Part shown: piece by piece, positions 53,591 through 62,243 of the stretch | How the letters are laid out: each line of letters starts with the position of its first letter | Numbering within the stretch: position 1 is the stretch's first letter | NCBI RefSeq assembly: GCF_000316665.1 | Contig: NC_019678.1 | Coordinates: forward strand, 2,604,001 to 2,668,000 | Direction: 5' to 3' | From: Rivularia sp. PCC 7116 | Lineage (GTDB): Bacteria > Cyanobacteriota > Cyanobacteriia > Cyanobacteriales > Nostocaceae | Length of the DNA: 64,000 bases | The notes under the pieces: model-generated | The model's input: the letters and a program-made list of their open reading frames with translations, nothing else | Databases searched by the model: none | Told to the model about the DNA's origin: nothing | Position numbers and translations under genes: made by a program

Positions 53591-55051
53591 CTATTCCCGA
53601 ATCTTTTCAATCAAATCGTTAAAAGGTTGCCAATTATCTTCTTTAGTAATTGATTCCCATACTGATTCAATCACAGGTCTTAAGATTACTGTTTGAGGAT
53701 TAGATTGTTTTAAAAGTTGAGCAATATTGTCCATTTCCGAAGTTGCCATAGTATTTAATATTCTGTGATAAATACCAGCCCAGTTAAAAAATAATTCCGA
53801 TGAGCCTAAAGATTTTTTAATTTCGGAACCTTCTAAAATGTAGCTGGCATCATCTTGCCATTTATGAGAAAAAGTTGCGGCTATGTCGGCGAAAAAGTCG
53901 TGGTAGCTGATGGGATAATGCTTAAGAAAATCAATTGTTGCTCTTAGTAGTTCATCTACTTCCGATTTAGGCAATTCTTGATTGAATCCCAATTTTTTCA
54001 ACATCAATAAACGGTAATTTCCCAAGAAATATTGACCGAATTTTATCAACCCAGCATCCATTTCTGACTTATCAACAACAGCCTTTAACGCTTCTTGGAG
54101 CATTTCTAAATTCCACATACAAATATCTGGCTGGTGGATGTAAGAATAACGACTGTAGTGGTCAAAATAAGCTGCTGTAAAATGCGGATCGTACTTTGGA
54201 ATAAACGCGTAGGGACCGTAATCAAAACTTTCCCCAGTAATCGACATATTGTCAGTATTTAAAACCGCATGACAGAAACCAGCAGCCATCCATTGTGCTG
54301 CTAATTTTGCGACTTTTTCTACTAATTCCGCATAAAATAAAGCATATTTTTCTTGTTCCTTAATTAAATGCGAATAGTAAACTTCTATTACATGGTCTAA
54401 AAGCTTTTTAGTTAAATCTGGACGTTTTAAATAATTTAAACGTTCAAAAGTGCCGAAGCGAATATGGGAACGGTTCATTCTTACCATTACAGCCGAACGA
54501 GTTGGGGAAGGTTCATCACCTCTCCATAACTGCATTCCTGTTTCAATTAAGCTCAGACACCGGGAGGTACGTACACCCATTCGATGCAACATTTCCCCCG
54601 CTAACACTTCCCGCATTCCACCTTTAAGGGTAAGCATTCCATCCCCACCACGAGAATAAGGAGTTCTACCGGAACCTTTAGTACCAAAATCATAAAGTTC
54701 GCTATCGATTCCGCGTACTTGTCCGTAAAGAAAACCTCTACCATCACCCAATCTGGGATTATATTCGCCAAATTGATAGCCGTGGTAGCGCATTGCAAGA
54801 AGAGGTTTGCGATACTCAAATTTGCCAAAAGCTTGAAGAAAATTTTCGTCAGTTACTTCTTGGGGGTTCAATCCTAAAAGCGGAAGCAAGTCATTGTTAC
54901 GGAAGCGGAGTTTATGAAGGGGAAATTCCTCCGCGACAACTTCATCAGAATAGTCCGAGCCAAGAGATTCAAATGCTGGTTCGTAATTGAGGTTAATCAG
55001 GGGATTAGTAGTTTCAGCCGTTTGCATTACCAGTACGGGTAAGTTTGCCAT
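53591..55051 (-). CDS. selO: Protein adenylyltransferase SelO (YdiU family), 486 aa
   Basis: The pseudo-kinase fold is clear: [20 protein letters not shown] near residue 88, [20 protein letters not shown] (nucleotide-binding), [25 protein letters not shown]. SelO transfers AMP to Ser/Thr/Tyr of proteins, with a role in oxidative stress known from other bacteria. It starts at ATG 55051, with AAAGGGA immediately before. Confidence 0.87.
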   Translation of the reverse strand: MANLPVLVMQTAETTNPLINLNYEPAFESLGSDYSDEVVAEEFPLHKLRFRNNDLLPLLGLNPQEVTDENFLQAFGKFEYRKPLLAMRYHGYQFGEYNPRLGDGRGFLYGQVRGIDSELYDFGTKGSGRTPYSRGGDGMLTLKGGMREVLAGEMLHRMGVRTSRCLSLIETGMQLWRGDEPSPTRSAVMVRMNRSHIRFGTFERLNYLKRPDLTKKLLDHVIEVYYSHLIKEQEKYALFYAELVEKVAKLAAQWMAAGFCHAVLNTDNMSITGESFDYGPYAFIPKYDPHFTAAYFDHYSRYSYIHQPDICMWNLEMLQEALKAVVDKSEMDAGLIKFGQYFLGNYRLLMLKKLGFNQELPKSEVDELLRATIDFLKHYPISYHDFFADIAATFSHKWQDDASYILEGSEIKKSLGSSELFFNWAGIYHRILNTMATSEMDNIAQLLKQSNPQTVILRPVIESVWESITKEDNWQPFNDLIEKIRE

Positions 55052-55124
55052 TCCCTTTATGGTACATCTGAGTGGGGATAGTGGGGGAGATGGGGATCTG
55101 ACTTTTCACGCTATGTGGAAAAGC

Positions 55125-55211
55125 TCAATCGCCCTCACTCTATAAGAGTGGGGCTACTTAAACAAAGCCCGTCTACACGGGCTAAATTCGGCGCATCTTT
55201 ATAAAGAAATG
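55125..55211. repeat. REP-like element, copy D
   Basis: TCAATCGCCCTCACTCTATAAG..GGGGCTACTTAAAC, AGCCCGTCTACACGGGCT and CGCATCTTTATAAAGAAATG: nearly identical to copies C and E. It lies in the promoter region of the SelO gene and the LTXXQ protein. Confidence 0.7.
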
Positions 55212-55336
55212 TAGGAATGGCCGCAACTAGCACATTTTGCTTGTAGGGTGCTGTGACAGTTCGCTTGATTTCTAACGCAATAATAAGGTTTTCCTGTCAC
55301 GCACCAACCAAAGCCTTATGATAATTGCGTAAGTTC
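55212..55336. repeat. Degenerate MITE beside copy D
   Basis: A GTAGGGTGCTGTGAC segment (about 55242-55256) and a CTGTCACGCACCAACCAAAG..ATTGCGTAAGTTCT segment (55294-55336) match the MITE at 57689-57820. The left end is worn (GGCCGCAACTAGCACATT). Confidence 0.55.
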
Positions 55337-55456
55337 TGAAATGATATAAAGGTTAAAAATTAAAGGTTTATTCGTTCTTAACATACATAAAAAGACGTAG
55401 CATTACTACGTCTCTACATGATTCATTATTCATCATGCATTTGTTTCTATAACTAA

Positions 55457-55855
55457 CTACTTAATAATCGCATTAATTCTTTGACGAGATGTTTTCACTA
55501 TTGACCTAATGCGAGCTTTTTGTTTTGGTGTCATCCTCATAGAACGAAGTAATTGAGTTCTTCCTTGGCGCGTTTTCATCGATTGCATAATGTCACTACG
55601 TTGCGCTCTAGTTAGTACATTCGCAATTTGTCTAAATGCTTCGTCTTGAACTGCATCAACTTTTTTCTTCTGTTGCGGAGTTAATCTTTTATAAACACGC
55701 GGTAATGTATATCCTGCTGCTTGTATTGTCAGCGGAATTAGAATAAATCTAGGTATTAATGCTTCGGCTCTTTTAGCGGAAATTCCAGTCAAGGATATGC
55801 TGATAATAGCAGCACTGAAAAATACGGAGAGACGCTTCGCGGATTTACTAAACAT
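55457..55855 (-). CDS. LTXXQ-type (Spy/CpxP-like) periplasmic protein, 132 aa
   Basis: Signal peptide (SVFFSAAIISISLTGISAKRAEA), then YKRLTPQQKKKVDAVQDEAF with the LTPQQ motif, and RMTPKQKARIRSIV as a second, related motif, in a helical, Lys/Arg-rich protein. The Spy/CpxP group are periplasmic chaperone-like proteins responding to envelope stress. It starts at ATG 55855 with GAGGGG upstream. Confidence 0.65.
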   Translation of the reverse strand: MFSKSAKRLSVFFSAAIISISLTGISAKRAEALIPRFILIPLTIQAAGYTLPRVYKRLTPQQKKKVDAVQDEAFRQIANVLTRAQRSDIMQSMKTRQGRTQLLRSMRMTPKQKARIRSIVKTSRQRINAIIK

Positions 55856-56060
55856 TGAGAAAACCCCTCAAAATATTTTTGATTTTAAATTTTATATTTT
55901 AGATTTGTCAATACTTAGTTTTAACTAAGTATAATAACGGAAATAGCAAAAAGAGAAAAAGGAATAAAAAAATCAACAGCCTCGAACAAAATTAAATCTT
56001 TTAGAAGTATCCTAACTACCGATTACCAATTACCAATTACCAATCACTAATTTTATATTT

Positions 56061-56651
56061 TTAACTATTCCATTTCCGATTAGTTAAACTTGTTAATATA
56101 TGGTCTTGCCATTGATTATTAATTAATAAATAGTCTCTAGCATAACCTTCTACAAGAAATCCTAACCTTTTTAGCAAATTACCGCTACTTTGATTGTGTG
56201 GCATATAATTAGCCATGATGCGGTGCATTTTTAACTCTTCAAACACATAATCAATGCTGGCTTGTAAGGCTTCCGTCATATAACCTTTACCTTGTTCTTT
56301 CTCTGCCAAACTGTAGCCCACGGTACAAAATTGTGCGGCACCTCGGATAAAATTACGGAAATTAATTATTCCAATTATTGTAGATTCAGTTTGAGAAAAA
56401 ATCAGTAGCCTTAATGATTGTCCGCGAACAAATTCCCTCGTTGCTCCTTCTACTTCATTTTGCCAATATTCCGCTGTAAAGAAATCTTCTGACCATGCAG
56501 GATAGAAAGGAGTAAGATAAGCTCTATTTTCAGCGTAAAATTTAACAATTAACGGTACATCTTCCGGAAGTGCAAGTCGCAATAATAGCCTTTTAGTAAA
56601 AATACGCGGTTGTTGCAATTGCATTTGTTTATTTTCAGAACTTATCGTCAC
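56061..56651 (-). CDS. GNAT acetyltransferase, RimJ/RimL type, 196 aa
   Basis: The GNAT core is seen as TKRLLLRLALPEDVPLIVKF at the start, IGIINFRNFIRG, VGYSLAEKEQGKGYMTEALQA (acetyl-CoA loop) and GNLLKRLGFLVEGYARDYLLINNQWQDH, the ribosomal-protein Nα-acetyltransferase group. The start is GTG 56651, or ATG at 56624 (MQLQQPRIF). It overlaps no neighbour; CAATTACCAATT repeats lie downstream. Confidence 0.82.
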   Translation of the reverse strand: MTISSENKQMQLQQPRIFTKRLLLRLALPEDVPLIVKFYAENRAYLTPFYPAWSEDFFTAEYWQNEVEGATREFVRGQSLRLLIFSQTESTIIGIINFRNFIRGAAQFCTVGYSLAEKEQGKGYMTEALQASIDYVFEELKMHRIMANYMPHNQSSGNLLKRLGFLVEGYARDYLLINNQWQDHILTSLTNRKWNS

Positions 56652-56673
56652 AAGGCAATAATATTGATATTGA

Positions 56674-57402
56674 TTAGGAACACATTTGGAATTGTGCCAC
56701 TTCTTTCATACCTGCTGCAACCGGGTCAAAGTTTTTATCAAATAAAGTGTAATTGTTGTAACAAGAATCAGCCAGATTAGCATTTTTTAAATTCGTTTTA
56801 CGCAAATCGGCACCACGCAAATCGGCATTCTTTAAATTAACATTCTGCAAGTTATTAAACCGGAAATCTATCCCCTGTAAGTTAACTCCAGTTAAATTTA
56901 CACCCATTAATAAAGATATTCTCTTTCGTGCTGATATTTGAAGTAATTTTGTATCCTGTAAAAACATAATCGCAAAACGTTTGCGTATGGGGTCGAGTTC
57001 CTCTAAAGTAGCTTGAGTCATAGCTCTAAAAGTAGCCGTTTTTCTTCTGATGGCTTGGGGATTTTCTTGCAAAATTGTTGATGTCATAAATTTAAGATAA
57101 TCCGATAGCACCGCTTGATGGTGAACATCGTTTGCCATTGCAATATTTCTCCCTGCTGCGCTGAATTGATGCCCTGGTTTATAAAATCCCGTTTGAAAAA
57201 ATCCAATTGTAAGAGTCAACAAGAGAACACATGCTGTTACCAACGCAATTAGTGATTTATAAGTCTTTTTCGGAACTTCCTCTAAATTAATCGTCGATCT
57301 GAAGTTTTCTACCGTGCGAAAGAAATAACCACCCAATTTTGTAGATTGAGTTGTATCATATGCTTTATCTAATTTGATAATTTCCTGAGATTCTGTATTC
57401 AT
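56674..57402 (-). CDS. Membrane-anchored pentapeptide-repeat protein, 242 aa
   Basis: One membrane helix (ALVTACVLLLTLTIGFFQTG, about residues 52-72), a helical middle (residues 90-160) and seven pentapeptide repeats near the end (LTGVNLQGIDFRFNNLQ, then NADLRGADLRKTNLKNANL), ending in a Cys-containing tail. Read just upstream of the GNAT gene (22 bp), so likely one transcript. The topology puts the repeats outside the cytoplasm. The function is unknown. Confidence 0.75.
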   Translation of the reverse strand: MNTESQEIIKLDKAYDTTQSTKLGGYFFRTVENFRSTINLEEVPKKTYKSLIALVTACVLLLTLTIGFFQTGFYKPGHQFSAAGRNIAMANDVHHQAVLSDYLKFMTSTILQENPQAIRRKTATFRAMTQATLEELDPIRKRFAIMFLQDTKLLQISARKRISLLMGVNLTGVNLQGIDFRFNNLQNVNLKNADLRGADLRKTNLKNANLADSCYNNYTLFDKNFDPVAAGMKEVAQFQMCS

Positions 57403-57610
57403 AAATTTAGTAATATAAAAAAATGTAGTCCAGATTACTTTTCTATCCAGCCAATTGTTTACACTACATAATTTACCAGAGGACTTTTGAAAAAAAAGTA
57501 GGCTGAGTTATGAAAGTGGAAATACAAGGTGATGGGGAGATAAGGGCACAAGGAGAAAACAAACATTTATAACTCCTAACTCCTAATACCAATTCTGTAT
57601 GAGGCTGCGC

Positions 57611-57838
57611 TCAATTGCCCTCACTTTATAAGAGTGGGGCTACCTAAACAAAGCCCGTCTACACGGGCTAAATTCGGCGCATCTTTATTAGGACTTACGC
57701 AACCGGCACATTCTTCTTGTAGGGTGCTGTGACTGTGACACTTTGAGCAACTGCGAACGTAGTAACAATATTTTCAGTGTCACGCACCAGCCAGTTATTA
57801 TGACAATTGCGTAAGTCCTGTTTATAAAGAAATGGTAT
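57611..57838. repeat. REP-like element, copy E, interrupted by a MITE
   Basis: Same as copies C and D up to CATCTTTAT (57688), then a 132-bp insertion, then TTTATAAAGAAATGG (57821-57835), which completes the tail seen in copy D. The five bases TTTAT are duplicated at both sides of the insertion. Confidence 0.75.
57689..57820. mobile_element. MITE with AGGACTTACGCAA terminal inverted repeats
   Basis: The ends AGGACTTACGCAA (57690-57702) and TTGCGTAAGTCCT (57807-57819) are perfect 13-bp inverted repeats; a second, inner pair is GGTGC..GTGACACT and AGTGTCACGCACC. It has no gene, so it needs a transposase in trans. The flanking duplication TTTAT (57684-57688 and 57821-57825) proves insertion into the REP-like element. 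Confidence 0.8.
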
Positions 57839-57946
57839 AACTCCTAACTCATAACTCCTAGCAGTAATAGTTAATAATTGATTACATCTGCACCTTACGG
57901 CAGGCGATCGCTGATAATTGAAAATTGTTCATTGAAATTTCTACAT

Positions 57947-58948
57947 ATGGGTTTACGCTACGATTGGCAAGAAGCTGAAATACGCGCAATTTACGATACT
58001 CCTTTGCTGGAGTTAATCTATCAAGCTGCTACCATACACCGCCAGCACCACGATTCGAGAAAAATACAGGTTTGCAAACTGGTATCGATTAAAACTGGTG
58101 CTTGCCCTGAAGATTGCAGCTACTGCGCTCAATCTTCTCGCTACAAAACAGAAGTTAAACCTCAATCTCTTTTAGATAAACAAACAGTAGTTGATATCGC
58201 CAAACAAGCCAAAGAAAGCGGTGTCAGTCGTGTTTGTATGGGTGCTGCTTGGCGTGAAGTTCGAGATAATTCTCAATTCGAGCAAGTTTTAGATATGGTC
58301 AAAGAAGTTACAGCATTAGACTTAGAAGTATGCTGTACCTTGGGGATGCTCAACGAATCACAAGCAAAGCGTTTGGAAGATGCCGGACTTTACGCTTATA
58401 ACCATAACCTCGATACTTCAGAAGATTACTACAGCACCATTATCACCACTCGAACTTATGGCGATCGCCTCAAAACAATCGACAACGTTCGGCAAACAAA
58501 CGTAACCGTATGTTCCGGTGGTATCCTCGGTTTGGGGGAAAGCGCAGACGATAGAGTTTCCATGCTAAAAACTTTATCTAACCTGCAACCACATCCCGAA
58601 TCCGTACCCATTAACATACTTTCTCAAGTAGAAGGAACTCCATTAGAAAACCAGCCAGATGTCCCCGTTTGGGAAGTAATCCGAGCGATCGCCACAGCCC
58701 GTATAGTCATGCCAACTTCCGACGTGCGCTTGAGTGCGGGCAGATCCAGACTTTCTCAAATCGAACAAGCAATGTGCTTCATGGCAGGTGCAAACTCCAT
58801 CTTTTCCAGCGACGACGGTAAAATGTTAACCGTCACCACACCATGCCCTGGATACGACACCGACAAACAAATGTTAGACTTGCTGGGTTTAGAAGCGCGA
58901 GAAAGCAAGTCAAAGGTTAAAGGTCAAAGGTTAGAGGTTAAAGTTTAA
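57947..58948 (+). CDS. bioB: Biotin synthase, 333 aa
   Basis: Radical-SAM cluster motif CPEDCSYC (C53, C57, C60), with [20 protein letters not shown] and [13 protein letters not shown] following. It inserts sulfur into dethiobiotin. I chose ATG 57947 ([16 protein letters not shown]), because the longer frame begins at a TTG in non-coding sequence. The last ~14 residues ([14 protein letters not shown]) are encoded by the TTAAAGGTCAAAGG heptamer array, so the natural end was probably earlier. Confidence 0.88.
   Translation: MGLRYDWQEAEIRAIYDTPLLELIYQAATIHRQHHDSRKIQVCKLVSIKTGACPEDCSYCAQSSRYKTEVKPQSLLDKQTVVDIAKQAKESGVSRVCMGAAWREVRDNSQFEQVLDMVKEVTALDLEVCCTLGMLNESQAKRLEDAGLYAYNHNLDTSEDYYSTIITTRTYGDRLKTIDNVRQTNVTVCSGGILGLGESADDRVSMLKTLSNLQPHPESVPINILSQVEGTPLENQPDVPVWEVIRAIATARIVMPTSDVRLSAGRSRLSQIEQAMCFMAGANSIFSSDDGKMLTVTTPCPGYDTDKQMLDLLGLEARESKSKVKGQRLEVKV
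58908..58946. repeat. GTTAAAGGTCAAAGG heptamers inside the bioB 3' end
   Basis: Five heptamers of (AAAGGTT/AAAGGTC/GAGGTT) run through the last codons of bioB and beyond its stop. They are the same kind as 2094-2160, here in the coding strand. Confidence 0.7.
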
Positions 58949-59068
58949 TCTTTAATAAGGTAGGGGTTTTTTCTAGAAGGGGTAGAGGGGGTAGAGGGGA
59001 AGAGGGGGTAGCAAGATGCTCCCACCACCGATTACCAATTACCAATGCCCCATGCCCCATTCCCTAAA

Positions 59069-59164
59069 CTACAGAATCTTAGCTGCACGTAAACCAAAGA
59101 GTAAACCAGCAGCGATGCCGATAAACACACCTAAGAAACCAACATACGAAACAATAGCTAACAT
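59069..59164 (-). CDS. petL: Cytochrome b6f complex subunit PetL, 31 aa
   Basis: A 31-residue single-helix protein ([19 protein letters not shown], then [12 protein letters not shown]) closely fits cyanobacterial PetL, which stabilises the cytochrome b6f dimer in the thylakoid membrane. ATG 59164 is preceded by GGAG with a 7-bp gap. It is read leftward, opposite to bioB and aroB. It is easily missed owing to its size. Confidence 0.75.
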   Translation of the reverse strand: MLAIVSYVGFLGVFIGIAAGLLFGLRAAKIL

Positions 59165-59264
59165 TTACTTTTCTCCACAATCGTTCAACTAGCTATATAT
59201 ATTGAAGCATTAGTCAGCGACCAGTGAACAGTAGTTATAAACTTTAGTAGTTCTTGTAGTTCTT

Positions 59265-59368
59265 GTTCCCAGTCTCAGACTGGGAATACATTTTAAGAGG
59301 CTCTGCCTCATTCTAAACTGGAGGCAGAGCCTCAAGTTAGGCATTCCCACCCGGAGACTGGGAATCAG
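59265..59368. repeat. Three-hairpin repeat element, second copy
   Basis: TTCCCAGTCTCAGACTGGGAA, then GAGGCTCTGCCTC/GAGGCAGAGCCTC and CATTCCCACCCGGAGACTGGGAAT. It matches 44135-44242 in order and orientation. It lies in the 282-bp gap between petL and aroB. Confidence 0.7.
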
Positions 59369-59446
59369 TTAATCCCCCTTTCTCCCAATGCCCAATCCCC
59401 CAAATTACGATACAATACACCACGGGGGCTTATTGGGGTTAAAAAA

Positions 59447-60559
59447 ATGTCTTCTGCGATTAAAGTAAATCTTCCGCTATCTTCTTATGAAATTGCGATC
59501 GCACCGTCTGGTTTGGATAAACTGGGCGATTATATGAATGGTTTGCAGCTAGGCAAGAAAGTTTTATTGGTTTCCAATTCCACGGTTTTTGAACACTATG
59601 GGGAAAGAGCTTTAAGTTCCCTTGCAAATGCTGGTTTTGATGTGTGTCAATGCATTTTGCCCGATGGCGAAAAATATAAAAATTTAGATTCTCTTCAAAA
59701 AATATACGATACGGCGCTAGTTAATCGCGTAGAACGTTCTTCCACTATGGTAGCTCTGGGTGGCGGTGTAATTGGCGATATGACAGGTTTTGCTGCGGCT
59801 ACTTGGCTGCGAGGAATTAAGTTTGTACAGGTACCGACTTCCCTTTTAGCAATGGTGGATGCTTCGGTGGGTGGTAAAACTGGTGTTAATCATCCCCAAG
59901 GAAAAAACTTGATTGGTGCTTTTCATCAACCGCAACTTGTATTAATCGATCCAGAAGTACTGAAAACTTTACCAGAAAGAGAATTACGCGCCGGAATGGC
60001 AGAAGTGATTAAATACGGCATTATTTGGGACGCAGATTTGTTTGCAGAGATGGAAAAATGCGAAAATCTCGACCAAATGAAATATTTGATGGCTGATTTC
60101 TCTGGTGGAGATAAATCCTTGATTGACTATATATTAACCCGTTCCTGTCAAGCAAAAGCCGACGTAGTTAGTAAAGATGAGAAAGAAGCCGGATTAAGAG
60201 CAATTTTGAACTACGGACATACCATTGCTCATGCAGTTGAAAGCTTGACAGGGTATAGCGTAGTTAATCACGGTGAAGCGGTTGGAATTGGGATGGTAGC
60301 AGCCGGAGAAATTGCTGCAAAACTAGGAATGTGGAAAGCAGAAGAAGTACAAAGACAAAATGTATTGATTCAAAAAGCAGGTTTACCAACTAAGTTACCA
60401 CCGGGTTTGGATATAGAAGAGATAATTCAGTCGTTGCAACTTGATAAGAAAGTTAAAGCCGGTAAAGTACGGTTTATATTACCAACGCAGATTGGGGCAG
60501 TGATTATTACTGATGAAGTTCCCTCCGATGTGATTCGTGAAGTGTTGCAAAATATGTGA
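59447..60559 (+). CDS. aroB: 3-dehydroquinate synthase, 370 aa
   Basis: The NAD-binding motif [20 protein letters not shown] and [26 protein letters not shown] are diagnostic. It makes 3-dehydroquinate from DAHP in the shikimate pathway. It starts at ATG 59447 after a TTGGGGTT that can serve as ribosome site. Complete length and normal context. Confidence 0.92.
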   Translation: MSSAIKVNLPLSSYEIAIAPSGLDKLGDYMNGLQLGKKVLLVSNSTVFEHYGERALSSLANAGFDVCQCILPDGEKYKNLDSLQKIYDTALVNRVERSSTMVALGGGVIGDMTGFAAATWLRGIKFVQVPTSLLAMVDASVGGKTGVNHPQGKNLIGAFHQPQLVLIDPEVLKTLPERELRAGMAEVIKYGIIWDADLFAEMEKCENLDQMKYLMADFSGGDKSLIDYILTRSCQAKADVVSKDEKEAGLRAILNYGHTIAHAVESLTGYSVVNHGEAVGIGMVAAGEIAAKLGMWKAEEVQRQNVLIQKAGLPTKLPPGLDIEEIIQSLQLDKKVKAGKVRFILPTQIGAVIITDEVPSDVIREVLQNM

Positions 60560-60564
60560 AGTGG

Positions 60565-60670
60565 TAATTGGGAATTGGGCATGGGGCATAGAAAGATAGG
60601 AAGTTAAAAATTCAAAGCTACTCACTGTTCACTGTTCACTGCTCACTGCTCACTGCTCACTGCTCACTGA
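60565..60670. repeat. CTCACTG tandem array after aroB
   Basis: GGTAATTGGGAATTGGGC units, then TCACTGTTCACTGCTCACTGC repeated to the Uma2 stop (60671). The same array lies at 61520-61555 before the second Uma2 gene. Confidence 0.7.
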
Positions 60671-61438
60671 TTAAACCTCTTCCGGGTTAACTCCTAATTC
60701 TCGTAATTTTGCTGCTAAACGTTCGGCTTTTGTACGCTCTTGTTCAAGCTGCTGTTTTGTCGAATCGCGTTCTTGTTCGCTTCTTTCGGCAGGAGTAGGA
60801 ATCAAATTTCCTTGGGCATCATACCACCTTAACCACAGTCGCTCGATACCTTGATAAGTACCTTGCCACAACCCAACACCTAATTCAATAGATGGTAGCC
60901 AAACTGGAGTTTTTGTAAAAGTTATTTCTTGATAACGACCTGCAATGTTTTGAAAAACCTGTAAATTATCACTATAACGGTCAAATATTATATAGTAGGG
61001 AATTCGTAATATTCTTTCGTAAACTTCCCATTTGGTTGGTGGCTGATTAACTTCTCTTAGAGTTTGTCCTAAATCTTCTTTTTCGGTACCTGGAGAAAGT
61101 AGTTCTACTACAACTGTTGGATCTATTCCTTCTTGCCAAACTACGTAGCTCAAACGTAAATCTCTTTCTTGGTAGAGACGAGAAGCTCCTAAAACTGCAA
61201 ACCAATCCGGACGCTTATACCATAGGTGATTGCGAGCGTCGTAATATAAATTTAAGTCACTAGCGATGAACACTTCATCAGTTTCATAGTTTGGTGCTTG
61301 AAAGGTGTCTTCCAACAAACGGGGTTGCCAAATATGAAATTGGTCAGGCAAACCAGGCTCCTTTGGATCTTCACTGGGAAGATTGTACATCGTGGGGAGT
61401 ACTTCTTTAGGAGGAGGTGGTGGATCTGTTTGATACAT
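60671..61438 (-). CDS. Uma2-family endonuclease (DUF820, PD-(D/E)XK), 255 aa
   Basis: The Uma2/DUF820 pattern is seen: SDLNLYYDARNHLWYKRPDWFAVLG, VVWQEGIDPTVVVELLSPGTEKEDLG (acidic metal ligand Glu), YYIIFDRYSDNLQVFQ. The C-terminus is a charged coiled coil (RSEQERDSTKQQLEQERTKAERLAAKLRELG). These nucleases are very common in cyanobacteria with unknown role. It starts at ATG 61438. Confidence 0.8.
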   Translation of the reverse strand: MYQTDPPPPPKEVLPTMYNLPSEDPKEPGLPDQFHIWQPRLLEDTFQAPNYETDEVFIASDLNLYYDARNHLWYKRPDWFAVLGASRLYQERDLRLSYVVWQEGIDPTVVVELLSPGTEKEDLGQTLREVNQPPTKWEVYERILRIPYYIIFDRYSDNLQVFQNIAGRYQEITFTKTPVWLPSIELGVGLWQGTYQGIERLWLRWYDAQGNLIPTPAERSEQERDSTKQQLEQERTKAERLAAKLRELGVNPEEV

Positions 61439-61519
61439 ACGGGCAGGGAATAACCGACTAATTATAGGTTAGCGGATGAAGAGGGGATTAGTGGCTGTTT
61501 GATTAAGAAATATTTTTTG

Positions 61520-61556
61520 GTTACTGCTCACTGCTCACTGTTCACTGCTCACTGAT
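61520..61556. repeat. GCTCACTG tandem repeat
   Basis: Copies of TCACTGCTCACTGTTCACTGC, matching 60620-60668. The similar ends of both Uma2 genes with the same repeats suggest a tandem duplication. Confidence 0.6.
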
Positions 61557-62116
61557 TACACCTCTTCCGGATTAACTCCCAACTCTCGCAACTTTGCAGC
61601 TAAACGTTCGGCTTTTGTACGTTCTTTTTGTACAAGTTCAGTTGGTGTCGGTATCCAATTTTTTGAAGCATCATACCAGCGCAACCACGAACCTTGTGTA
61701 TTTTGATATAACCCTTGCCAAATTCCCAAGCCTAATTCGACTTCATCTAACCATAGTCTTTCATAGGATAAAGTCATTTCTTGGTAACGAGTACCAACTA
61801 ACTGGAATGCTCGCAATTTATTCGTGTATCTATCAAACACCACATAATAAGGAACTCGTAAAATCTGTTCGTAAACTTGCCACTTTGTTGGGGGTTTATT
61901 GACTTCTCGTAGAGTTTGACCTAAATCTTCTTGTTCCGTACCGGGGGAAAGTAATTCAACTACTATAAAAGGAGTCACACCTTCTTGCCAAATCACGTAG
62001 CTCAAACGCAAGTCTTTTTGTTGATTGCTGCGAGGTACACCTAAAACTGCGAACCAATCAGGACGCTTGTACCATAAATGATTGCGAGCATCGTAGTAAA
62101 GATTTAAATCCGTACC
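61556..62116 (-). pseudogene. 5'-truncated Uma2-family endonuclease
   Basis: The frame is open from a MITE boundary at 62117 down to 61556 and matches the neighbour at about residue 68 onward (GTDLNLYYDARNHLWYKRPDWFAVLGVP, then LRLSYVIWQEGVTPFIVVELLSPG), including the RTKAERLAAKLRELGVNPEEV end. The first ~65 codons are missing. The only starts left are the weak TTG at 62011. It is a degraded duplicate; the catalytic core is still present. Confidence 0.7.
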
Positions 62117-62224
62117 AATATAGCGGTTTTCACGCCTATTGGAATACAGGGAAAAACCTCACCCCCTTCCCCTCTCCTTGTCAAGGAGAGGGGTGTATTA
62201 TATCCAACTGAAAACCGCTATATT
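62117..62224. mobile_element. MITE-like element with 16-bp perfect inverted ends
   Basis: AATATAGCGGTTTTCA (62117-62132) and TGAAAACCGCTATATT (62209-62224) are perfect inverted ends. Between them lies CCTCACCCCCTTCCCCTCTCC, and then GTCAAGGAGAGGGG forms a hairpin. There is no gene inside. It separates the truncated Uma2 gene from the CapD-like gene by 19 bp. Confidence 0.7.
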
Positions 62225-62243
62225 CAAATTGCTATCGAAAAGT

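Larger units (their letters stand above)
55052..55456. other. Gap with REP-like copy D and a degenerate MITE
   Basis: No gene. It holds REP-like copy D (55125-55211) and, right behind it, a degenerate relative of the MITE at 57689-57820, plus AT-rich sequence to 55456. Confidence 0.6.
57403..57946. other. Repeat-rich gap upstream of bioB
   Basis: It includes a ACTCCTAACTCCTAATACC repeat, REP-like copy E, the nested MITE and a second CTCCTAACTCATAACTCC tract before the bioB start. A HIP1 site lies at 57903. Confidence 0.6.
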
